NCBI GenBank assembly: GCA_949775045.1
Contig: OX459107.1
Span: 12,489,250-12,553,249 of the forward strand
Source of the DNA: Metridium senile
Lineage: Eukaryota > Cnidaria > Anthozoa > Actiniaria > Metridiidae
DNA length: 64,000 nt
Reading direction: 5' to 3'
Below the pieces are notes generated by a model. That model ran no database searches, was not told the DNA's origin, and saw only the letters and a program-made list of their open reading frames with translations. Made by a program: the position numbers and the translations under genes. This document shows positions 37,275 through 46,625 of the stretch, piece after piece; positions within the stretch are counted from its first letter, which is position 1, and each line of letters starts with the position of its first letter.

Positions 37275-38700
37275 ATAATAATAAACTTTATTTCTATAGC
37301 GTCTATACCACTACTTGTTCTAGGCGCTTTACAAAACTAAGATATATATATTATAAAATACAATTATCAATAATTTACAATGCTAAGAATAATGAAATGA
37401 ATAGTCTAAATTAATTATAAAAGAAGGCAAATATACTTATGAGAGCTAAAAATGTAGATAATTTATATACATGAATATATAACTGATAAAAATATAAACT
37501 TAAAAATATGATTGCTTAAATAAATATGTTTTTAAGTTCTTTTTGAATTAAATTAAAGATACAGTGTTTTTTAAAGATTCTGGTAGCTTGTTCCATAAAG
37601 TTGGTCCTGCTACACAGAAACTTCGGTCCCATATGTTTTCAGTTTCGATCCCGCGACCTGTAGTAACTTTTTTGTACACGAACGCAAAGAATAGGAACTA
37701 TTCCGAAAGTTTAACATATTGTATATATCACTTGGCGATACTCCAGTAATATATATACTAGTAATAAAATTTTATAAATAATACGGTATTCAACAGGTTA
37801 CCAGTGTAAGTCAAGTAAGCAAGATGTTATGTAATCATATTTCTTAGTGAATGTTACGATACGTGCTGCTCTGTTCTGAACTAGCTGTAAGCGGTTCAAA
37901 AGAACTTTAGGCAGTCCGTAAAGGATAGCGTTGCAATAATCCAAGTTAGTAGTAACAAAGGCGTGGATAATAGCTTCGGTGGATTCATGGTCCAGGTAGG
38001 GTCTGATCTTACTAATGTTGTTTAGATGGAAATGACAAGTCTTGCAGATTTTCCTTATATGATCTTCCATGGTAACACCTGGATCAAATATGACTCCGAG
38101 ATTGCGGACTGAAAACGACGGTGGAATTGTTTTGCCAAAACGTTGAGACAGTCGATTTAAAAGTATTTCATGGGACGCGGTGTCAAACGCAGCAGACAAG
38201 TCCAACATAAGTACAATAATTTTATTATTATAATATTATAAATAGAATGAAGAATGTCATCGTGGAACTTGACCATAGCAGTTTCGGTGGAATGAAGCAC
38301 TTTGTAGGCCGACTGATTTTAGACACTACTTTTAAGATAGAGATTGGCCTGGAATTATTAAACTGCGTAAAATCTGCGTCAGGTTTCTTGAGTAAAGGTG
38401 ACAACACTGCGGATTTCAAACCTGCAGGGATATAGCTTTCCCGCAAAGACATGTTAACGATGTTAGTAATAGTTGGTAACAACACGTCGACACACGGTTT
38501 AACAATGGAAGATGGCAACGGATCCAAAACACAGGACTTAGAAAAAGATGATGTAGTCAGTTCCCTAACATCCTCTAGTGTCATCCCAGTAAAAGTAGAA
38601 AGTACAGTCGAACACACAACAGATGTATTATTAGAAACACAGTCATCAGAATCAAAAACGAGGCTGAATGGAATATAGCAATCATTACGGACCATGTCGA
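37275..38700 (-). pseudogene. LINE relic of the CR1/L2 type with internal deletion
   Basis: On the minus strand, 38,695-38,228 shows the pre-RT region (LDPLPSSIVKPCVDVLLP, LKSAVLSPLLKKP, RPISILKVVSK). 38,208-37,798 jumps from LDLSAAFDTASHEILLNRL straight to NLGVIFDPGVTMEDHI, so the catalytic YADD block is deleted. Downstream frames to about 37,560 are shifted scraps of the C-terminus. The 3' end carries AATAAAGTTTATTATTATT, the usual tail of this group. Not functional. Confidence 0.85.
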
Positions 38701-38985
38701 AAAATTACATTGATATAAAGATGAGAAGGCACAGTATGTAAGACTTTAGCACAACAAAATGTCCCTTTTTCAGTTGAGCTTGAAAGCTACTGATGGAATC
38801 TCCTGGTTAAGTGATTCCATGTCACGAGTTGATGTGGACTGGGAGCATTTTCGCATAATTTGTATTGTTTAAGATCGGTACATACATGCTTCTATATACA
38901 GTTAGTTTCCTCCGCGCAACGACTTCATCAATATCAGAATATTAAGCAGTAAGTGATCAGTAATAGAGATGTGGACTTTCAGCTT
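38701..38985. other. Spacer
   Basis: No recognised feature. Confidence 0.4.
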
Positions 38986-39360
38986 TCAGTTGTCACACCA
39001 TACACTAAACATTAGGGGAAAGTAGCTATCATATGCCTTGTGCATCAATATATCTAAAGCACAAGCTGTCACCTGATGAGCGTGTCGCGTGTGCGACTCA
39101 TACGAGGCCTTTATCACATCCACTGCTGTCGAGCCAGTTTCTTGGAGACCCATTGAAGAACTCTCTTTGGTTGAAGACTTTAATGGAATGTTGCCAATGA
39201 GATACCCAAGATGTCCTTTGTAATTACTTGGTTGAGGTGATAGATCTCTAACGCTACCCAGCCACTTGTATTTCGAAGGGCATTCTAAACAGTCATATTC
39301 ACAAATGGGATGGGTAGGCAAGGGGTTCCGTCTCAGGAAAATGTCAGGCTGTACAGAAGT
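38986..39360 (-). CDS. Unrecognised open frame, possible TE exon
   Basis: A minus-strand frame of at least 111 residues, open a little further upstream, contains HPICEYDCLECPSKYKW with spaced cysteines and HAHQVTACALDILMHKAYDSY. Its composition is protein-like and unlike the AT-rich noise frames around it. No domain is recognised with confidence, and no splice context could be fixed. Given its place between the two 0.7-kb inverted arms and among MITEs, a transposon-derived exon is more likely than a host gene. Confidence 0.35.
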   Translation of the reverse strand, partial: TSVQPDIFLRRNPLPTHPICEYDCLECPSKYKWLGSVRDLSPQPSNYKGHLGYLIGNIPLKSSTKESSSMGLQETGSTAVDVIKASYESHTRHAHQVTACALDILMHKAYDSYFPLMFSVWCDN

Positions 39361-39897
39361 GTACGAATCCGGGAGAGGGCTAGACGTTGTCTGTTTTGAT
39401 GCTGGTCAATAGTATTTCGTTCTTTGCCAGGTGCGTCTATACTTGGGTGCTGAAATATCGGTATCCCTTTTCCATGAAATGCATCATGGGCTGTTGTAGG
39501 GTTGTGCTCGATATTGTATACCTCTGCTGAATAAACACCTTTTTATTTAGTGTGGACGGTCAAACAACTCCTTGAAATTCATAGCCTGCGTTGCCATTTT
39601 TATATGAATATAAAATAATATAAAATGGACAATGCCAGGTTGTAAACCCCATCAACAAGGGTTATCATTTCTGGTTTCGGGCGAGTCTTCACCAACTCGA
39701 AACATCGTTTAGGATTGGTTTGAAAAACAATAGAGTCTTTCCAAACAATTGCCCTAAACCTAACCAAACAATAGCGGTGCTGTCTAACTGGGGCCAATAA
39801 AAACGCAGCTTTCTACTGGTGAAGTCCAACGCCTGGTTTCAGCATATGTCATTAAACCATAGTATACCGGGAGTAGTGGTTCACCGTGAGCGGAGGG
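39361..39897. other. Gene-free spacer
   Basis: No feature supportable. Confidence 0.4.
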
Positions 39898-40062
39898 ATA
39901 GAGCAGATTAATTTTGTATGTCTATGAAAAGCTCACTGCAAATACGCGGTCAAGGCACGTGCGACAAGGCAAGCGCGCGGCACTGAGCTTCTAACAGTCA
40001 TACGGCAATTCTTCAAAATGTCAAGGGCAAGGCATGCACGCAGCACTGAACATTTTACAGTC
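39898..40062. repeat. Diverged copy of the ATAGAGCAGATT MITE
   Basis: The left end ATAGAGCAGATTAATTTTGT and the internal TATGAAAAGCTCACTGCA resemble the element at 19,686-19,838; the right end is lost or degraded. Confidence 0.6.
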
Positions 40063-40094
40063 TGGTTTGATGTTTGGTTGTTTTACATGTTTTA

Positions 40095-40389
40095 AGCCCC
40101 GGTCAAACGTAGATGCAAGTCCCTGCACGGACTTGCGTCGACTTGCAGGTACTTGCATCAAAATTGATCTGGTTCAAATTTAAGTGCAAGTCGATGCAAG
40201 TTTATGCAAGTGTTTTCGTAAGTCATGTGACCATATGAGCCATCATATTTGTGCAAATTGCAATTTACGCACGGTTTGGGACTGGGATTAACTAGATCAA
40301 CTCAGGCTTGCGTCAACTTGCATCCACCATGTGACCGGCGCACGCAAGTCAGAACTTGCAGGTACTTGCATCTACGTTTGACCAGGGCT
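40095..40389. repeat. MITE with AGCCCCGGTCAAACGTAGAT ends
   Basis: AGCCCCGGTCAAACGTAGAT is mirrored by ATCTACGTTTGACCAGGGCT, flanked on both sides by TTA. A 3-bp TTA duplication is what PIF/Harbinger-type transposases make. Inside, the word ACTTGCA/TGCAAGT recurs many times. Confidence 0.85.
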
Positions 40390-40413
40390 TTAAATTGGAC
40401 ATTTCAAATATTC

Positions 40414-41115
40414 TGCCTCAGCCTCGTTTTCAAGCTGACAGATCACGTGACCCTCCTTAACCCATTAAATGTGTCTGTCTTGCAGTTCTCATTATTTTTG
40501 TTGGTGTTTAGTTGTTTTACGTTTGCTAAATTGGGCGATATTTCGAATGTAATGCCTCAGCCAACAATCATCTCTTTTACAACTGAACTATTTAATGAGC
40601 ACAAAAACGGATCCTACTGCAATTCCACTTGTAATTTAATGTGTATATATATGACAACTTATCTTGCATTGTAAATAATTGCTTTGTTCTAAAATATATA
40701 AGTTTTGTAAATTTAAATATCTTGATTATTTTGGGGAAAAAATCGCTACAAATATCTCAAAATAGGGTATTTTCTAAGATCCTCATATTCCCATAGAAAC
40801 GGTTGCCATGGAAACATTCAGTTCCAACATAGATATCAAAAATGTGTTCTACTTAACCTGGCTGAGCATGTTTATCAACCATTGATGTATATTCGGTAGC
40901 TAACTATTAACTTATTGGGTGTTTTGATGGCAAGTAAATTGAAAAGTCAAAATTCTCCCCACCCCCTCTCTCCACGGAAATGACGTCATATCTCGCTTAC
41001 GCACAGGTTACCAACAAAGTAACAAGTGAATCCGTAAAGTACAGGCCCTTAGCTTTAATTGGATACTAAATTCACTTGGTCCCAAGGGGGGTGCAACGAA
41101 AGTCAATTTTTGGGC
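40414..41115 (+). repeat. 0.7-kb inverted repeat, right arm
   Basis: Partner of 36,452-37,142. The 3.3-kb spacer holds a LINE relic and two MITEs. Outer ends diverge right after AAAAATTGACTTTCG (left) and CGAAAGTCAATTTTT (right). Confidence 0.85.
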
Positions 41116-42027
41116 ACAATTGAGGATTCAGCTCATGGACTATGTAGGCCACATTAGCTTAAAGCCAGATGACCAATTTATGATTTGCCAAAATTTGAGC
41201 GTAAATGAACTAATTGTGACCGAATACGGAGCCAGTGAATATGCGCCTTGATGACAGTGAAATGTATGGCGGCCAAATTACTGGGTTTGCCAAAAGCCCA
41301 CAATTTTCAAGAATATTTATTATCATTATTATTTATCTGTTTTTGATTTATATATATACATATATAATAAGAATATTTATAAAATTTATAAAGGTATGTT
41401 TATTTATTTATTTATTTATTATTAATTTTTACTTTATCAATTTTTTACTTATTTTTTACTTATTTATTTTTTCCTTTGGTTATTTATTTTATTTTATTTT
41501 ATTTTTGAATGGTGGTTTTCATTAACCCGTGAAACACACTTTAGCGTAATATGCTTTGTTTCACTTTATTACACTTTCACTTTGTGTTTTATGATCATTT
41601 GTTCAATATATAGCTGGCACTATTACACATTATAATATAGCTTAGATAGTACGTAAGCTCTATTTCACCGGTAGAGACATGGTTTTTGATTGACAGCTCA
41701 CAATTTTAATAAGATATTTTTCTGTAAGCTACTACATTTACTAAAACCTGCTATTAAAATGTAAAAAGACTTTCCATCTTATGACCTTTCTGTTAACCTA
41801 AACCCTGAAGCCTACGGTGCAATGACATGCAATTCAAAGGCGACAAAAATCAGAGACATGCATATTTGAAAATACGCCGCCTTTAGACAAACTGTAAAGT
41901 TTGAAGTCAAAAGTTGAATTTGATCAAAACAAACAAAAACAAAAGGAAAACAGCGCTTCAAAGTGGCAATAGTTTTTACTTCAGTTTATACTTGAAATAT
42001 GAAGATAATTTCATAGTAAATAAGAGA
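41116..42027. other. Gene-free; AT-rich low complexity
   Basis: 41,310-41,510 is dominated by TATT/TTTA runs. No coding exon seen. Confidence 0.5.
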
Positions 42028-42113
42028 GATTTTTGCAACAGTACAACCTTGTTATCAAACACATCAAAGGCAAAGACAATATTTGCGCCGATGCCTTGTC
42101 AAGAGAACATTAA
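42028..42113 (+). pseudogene. End of a Ty3/Gypsy-type RNase H domain
   Basis: A short frame ends FLQQYNLVIKHIKGKDNICA followed by DALSREH and a stop. This is the C-terminal signature of Ty3/Gypsy RNase H (GKDN, ADALSR). The sequence before it is out of frame, so only the last 25-30 codons remain. A polypurine tract and an LTR follow within about 100 bp. Confidence 0.7.
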
Positions 42114-42214
42114 ATAAGAACACTTGAAGACGATACTTGTAATGTTATGATATCAGTTAGATGAAATAAATTTAACTTTAAGTGTAAGTCAAACTTTTCT
42201 CACCCACGGAGGGG

Positions 42215-42376
42215 TGTTAGGAACACAATACGATTATGTAACTAGTTATATAATAGGTTATGTAACTATTCCCTTGTGGATCTATAGTATAAAAGAGATG
42301 AAGAATAAGGGAATAAACAGTTGATGAACCAGAACAGTCTAGTTATTTGTGTGTTTAGTTACTACTACCCGTAACA
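42215..42376 (+). mobile_element. LTR of a Ty3-like retrotransposon (3' LTR)
   Basis: 162 bp starting TGTTAG and ending TAACA, with TATAAAAG at 42,288-42,295 and AATAAA at 42,312-42,317. It is preceded directly by a purine tract (GGAGGGG), as expected at the 3' LTR. No matching 5' LTR is in the window, so the copy is a 3' remnant. Confidence 0.7.
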
Positions 42377-42389
42377 ACAGCTGACACCG

Positions 42390-44730
42390 TTGATTAGACA
42401 TGCTGTTAGCCAGAGCACACAGCCAGGCGAAGCCCCCGCTGGTCCCAGCACTGAATCTGTCAGTCTGTCACCAGCGGCGGGTGCCATATTAGAGCCCCCA
42501 GCTTCCTCCACACAGCTAACTGAAAGGCCAGCCGGCGCAGTCATGGCATCTGTAGAGAATGTACATCACCTTTTGTCAGGTGAGCTGCAAGTTCACTCCA
42601 ATCCTACCCTGCCATCAACCTTGTTTACATCATCTGCCGTGCCTATTGATGCACGTGTTTCTGATAAGTTAAAGTCCAAGATTTGGGCTAATGAATTTAT
42701 TGAGCTTGGATCATTATTGGTCAACCCAATATTTCAAGACCAATACCAAATAACCATAAGTAATACTACTAAGGGGCAATCCCCATCCTTGAGCCTGGAA
42801 TCCACAGCCAAGCCCAAGCGACTTGCTAATATTGAAACCTGGGAAAAAGCCTTTCGAATTTTTGTTGGCATATACACCCAAAAGTATCCCCAAGAGGCTC
42901 CAAGCCTTATGAAATATGGGGAAATTTTACATGATTTAGCAGCTAGGGGTCAGAATTGGAGTTTTTAAGATCAACATTTTCGCTACTTGAGACAATCACA
43001 TGTTAAGGTAGTTCGGGACCCAGCCGTAATCACATAATTTCGTTTTTTAGCTTTTATTATTTTCCGATTTGAAAATCATGGGAACGTTATGCATTCACAA
43101 GACAAGCACATCATCTCTGCAAAAATCTCCTGAATTTAGACCCGCATTCACGAGAAATCAAGATTTTTCGTTAAATTCATGATTTTTTCGCGTTCAAGTC
43201 CGCGTCGTTTTAGTGTCGATTTTTGGAACTATAATGCGTCACATAAATTAGTGTTTTGGGCAAGAATTACGAATTAAACTGGTCATAATTAGCTTTACAT
43301 CGATTCTAGAGATACTAGCGGACCAAAAAATGTTAAAGTTTGTTTCGTTTATCTTATAGGGAACTAGTTACCAGTCCCGCACGGACAAAAAACAGGTTCA
43401 CGAAATATACATTTTAAAGAGTTTTCATGCTATAACTCGGAAAAGAGCGTGGTGTCACCCCATTTTTATTTTATAGATGGATTTCCCTTGTCAGAACTCT
43501 TCATTCCGTGAAATAAAAATGATATGGTTTTCGAGCGCAAAATGTGGTATTTTTCACATTTTGAGTTTATTTTTGCATCAAAATTCTCGACATGCACGTA
43601 CTTTTCGCAGTATTTTTTTGCTCAAAGGATTTTCTCGAGTAAAACATGGCAAATAATATGTTGTTAGGAAAGTGTCTTTCTTTTGCAAATGCTTGTTAAA
43701 AAGTTTGTTATCGGGAAAAATAGAATAAATAGCGTTTTATGTTTCAAATTCCGACAATTTTTGTCACAAACAATGACCAAAATGGGCCCCAGTCTACCGC
43801 CCTTATCTCCGAAACGAGCACGGTGACCCATTATTTTTATTTTATTTTTGAACTTAACGTAGTTTGCTCTTTTTACATGAGAAGTTTCAAAAAGATCTAA
43901 CGATAGAATCTATGACGCCCGAACTACTTTAATTCCTACCCTTGGGGTCACATCCACTGGGAATTGTGGCTTAGGGCCCAGTCAAATTCAACAAAGCAGA
44001 AGGCTCAGGATAGTGCTGCCCCTAGCCAATCTCGTTCTGGCCAGTACATAAGTATAGCTAAAGGGTATTGTTATAATTTCCATCGCGGGGTAACATGTTC
44101 TGGGTGTACATTCAAACACACATGCTTTAAATGTGAGGGTCATCACAGAGCCCTAAACTGCAGTTTTCGTGCCTCAAGGGATGATAAACAAGACTCCTCA
44201 AACCAAGGACCCCCAGCTGCCAAATCAACTCCTGCCAACCCCCATAAAAAGTAAACGATTGTTATATTTTCTAAACGGGTATACTCATTCAACTGTCAAT
44301 TATCTTTCAGCGGGTTTTACAAATGGTTTTTATTTAGACCATGAAGGCCCTAGAGATGCATTCCGATCACATAATTTAGTTTCAGCCAGACAATATCCTG
44401 ACATAGTTGAGGCTAAGCTACAAAAAGAACTTGCTGCCCATAGGCTGGCTGGATCTTTTTCATCCCCTCCTTATGATTTCTTAAGGGTTTCACCCCTGGG
44501 TGTTGTACCCAAGAAGACACCTGGTGAATTCAGATTAATCCACCATTTGTCTTTCCCAAAAGGGATTTCGGTGAATGATGGCATTTCATCAGAAAATTAT
44601 TCGGTGACTTATGCCACTATTACAGATGCAATCACTTTTGTCAAATCAGTTGGTCAGAATTGTTTTCTTGCTAAAACAGACATCAAAAGTGCATTTCGCA
44701 TCATATCCCAGGTGGTGTGCGACACGGGTT
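42390..44730 (+). pseudogene. DIRS-like YR retrotransposon: gag and partial RT
   Basis: 42,390-43,002 and 43,933-44,254 encode a DIRS-type gag-like protein ending in a Cys/His cluster (CSGCTFKHTCFKCEGHHRAL). 44,169-44,700, in another frame, encodes the RT start: FLNGYTHSTVNYLSAGF, SPLGVVPKKTPGEFRLIHHL and AKTDIKSAFRI, typical of DIRS elements. The gag frame has a nonsense codon at 42,966-42,968 and is split by a TTAA element at 43,003-43,932. The RT stops right after the first Asp motif; no RNase H, methylase or tyrosine recombinase is present. It is truncated and dead. It abuts the LTR to its left within 14 bp. Confidence 0.85.
43003..43932. mobile_element. TTAA-flanked non-autonomous DNA element inside DIRS gag
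   Basis: TTAAGGTAGTTCGGGAC at the left and GCCCGAACTACTTTAA at the right give about 13-bp TIRs and a TTAA duplication. The 0.93-kb interior has no coding capacity. Removing it with one TTAA restores the flanking gag reading (HVNSYPWGHIHWELW), which proves insertion. Confidence 0.92.
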
Positions 44731-45468
44731 TGCAAAGCATGATAGGTAAAAATGTGAAACACTCTCATTTGCATCTGACCGTCGTAACTGTCAGAGCTCC
44801 CAGAGATCAACGCTACTATACATCTACAAGGTAAGCTTGTGTTTTTTATTACTTTTAGTCTAAATTTAGCTCAGTTTTAAAGAAGAAAAAATTATAGTAA
44901 TTACACGTTCATGTTGTCTATCAAAGTAATCTATATGTACGTTTATTACACATGAATTTTAGCGGTGTTTAGGCCCGTGTTTAGGGCTTGTAAGATTCCC
45001 GTTTTTCGTGGAGTTTTATCGCGAAAGCATGACACTTTGTTTTGAACAAATGCGATTTGTTAAATAGTCTTGAATGAATTGACAATCAATGATTGAACTC
45101 TGACCGTTTATTTGATCCCTGTCTGCCTTTTCATAGCGAATAGTCGCATGCATACATGTAAGCTTACAGATTATTTGAAAAAGACAAACAAAAAAGCGCT
45201 GAGAAAAAAACACAACTTTCACTTATACACAAATGCAAAAAGCGAATTGTTTTTTGTATTTATCAAATAACTTGCCAGTGGTTAGTTTAAGACATTGAAA
45301 AGCTAAATAAGCTAAGCTCTTAAAATGCAAAAAAATATTTAAATTAAATTTTATGGATTTATATGCAAATCAGTGTACATGTTTTTTAACTTCTCTGTAT
45401 TTTTAAAGTGATCTATTAATGATTGATCAATCAACTAATCAAAATATTATACTATTTATTGAAAGATC
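44731..45468. other. Upstream region of the HIRAN gene
   Basis: A CATCTACAAGGTAAGCTT sequence near 44,820 could be the splice donor of a non-coding first exon, with an acceptor just before the ATG at 45,469 (TTGAAAG). This is only suggestive. Confidence 0.3.
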
Positions 45469-46225
45469 ATGGATGCCATTGAGACCAATTTTGGTGATGA
45501 AATAGCTGTGAATGTGGTGCAAACTGAAAATATACATGTGAAATGGAAAATCAATAGTTTACCTGTCCTCAATATAAACTTCGCAAAAATAAAAATTCAA
45601 CACCCACACTACAAATATGCATTAACAAGAATGAACGACCTGATTATGAACTTCCCAATTACTGTCTGCTCAAAATGCCATTGCGAAGTCGAAGTAGAGG
45701 ATGACAAGTGCCTATTGTTGTGGCAGTGGTCCACCTCCCCAGCCAATCCTGGCAGTCCTTTGACATCCACCACCTCCGCAGTTCATAACAGTCCATCAAC
45801 ATCAACCCCACCCCCCCCCCCCCCCCAACAGCTACCCCTGACAGTCCACATTACCTGACGATGTTACAAAACTTGCAACAGTCCACCGCACCTGAAACTA
45901 ACAGCGAAGAAGACAGCGATGAAACCATAGATGAAAGTGAAGATGAATGTGAACACGAGCTGCCTTTTAAGGTGATGGGAGTGGTGCACGACCCCACAAG
46001 GGAACAACATTTGAACCTGGCTTGCCCAACAGCGAATCAATGTAGGTTCAGAAGATGTGCAGGTAAGACTCCGCCCAGAACCATTCAATACATATGATAG
46101 AAATGCAATAGCAGTAGACATTGATTATGGTTCTGGGTGGAGTCTTGTAGGATATATATTAAAAGATTTAACAAAGTTCCTACATCCAATTATGAGACAA
46201 AAAAAGTATGTGGCCAAAGGGTGGG
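45469..46225 (+). pseudogene. HIRAN-domain gene, interrupted by the 12.8-kb transposon
   Basis: Starts MDAIETNFGDEIAVN. The first frame runs to a 16-C tract at 45,811-45,826, after which coding continues one frame over (LPFKVMGVVHDPTREQHLNL). It then returns to the first frame near 46,030-46,050 for SEDVQVRLRPEPFNTYDRNA and WSLVGYILKDLTKFLHP. The EPxNxYDxNAIAV and VGYI motifs identify a HIRAN domain, a DNA-end-binding module of HLTF-type helicases that also occurs in stand-alone cnidarian proteins. An acidic DEDE-rich linker precedes it. The two frame changes may be decay or homopolymer errors. The final codons lie beyond the transposon at 59,004-59,053. Confidence 0.75.
46220..46225. other. 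Target-site duplication, left copy (GGTGGG)
   Basis: Identical to 58,998-59,003, directly outside the terminal TATGGCG of the element. Confidence 0.93.
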
Positions 46226-46527
46226 TATGGCGTTCTTTTGCGGACAAAAATATGTAAAATAAAAATTCAACTCGACATTTAAAAAAATACAACCAAACTT
46301 CAAAATTTGAGTTCAAAATTTATTTTCAAATAAATAATAGTCGAGAAGACAAGAAAAATGAGTTTAAAATAAAAAAAAAAACGAATCGAGATTTGTAAAA
46401 AAAAAAACGAGTCGAGATTTGTAAAAAAAAAACGAGTCGAGATTTGTAAAAAAAAAACGAGTCGAGATTTGTAAAAAAAAAAACGAGTCGAGATTTGTAC
46501 GAGAACGCTGACCATTCTGAGCCTGCA
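46226..46527 (+). repeat. Left terminal inverted repeat with five subterminal motifs
   Basis: About 302 bp. The inner half holds five tandem copies of CGAGTCGAGATTTGT separated by A runs (first copy CGAATCGAG), then GTACGAGAACGCTGACC. These are plausible transposase-binding repeats. Open frames across them on the minus strand are repeat artefacts. Confidence 0.95.
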
Positions 46528-46547
46528 AAAACATCCGGGAAATCAGC

Positions 46548-46553
46548 TATAAA
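46548..46553 (+). promoter_or_regulatory. TATA box of the transposon E3 gene
   Basis: TATAAA lies 73 bp upstream of the ATG at 46,626 and just inside the left arm. Confidence 0.45.
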
Positions 46554-46625
46554 TGGCGCGAAAAGTTGACATTGACACTGGATTAAATTACACAGATCGA
46601 GCACGTTGTCCTTGTAGTATTGAAG

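Noticed and set aside
36883..40674. Two near-identical frames with a hydrophobic segment in the inverted arms, as a possible small membrane protein.
   Set aside because: Openness in both follows from recent duplication; no domain, no splice or promoter support.
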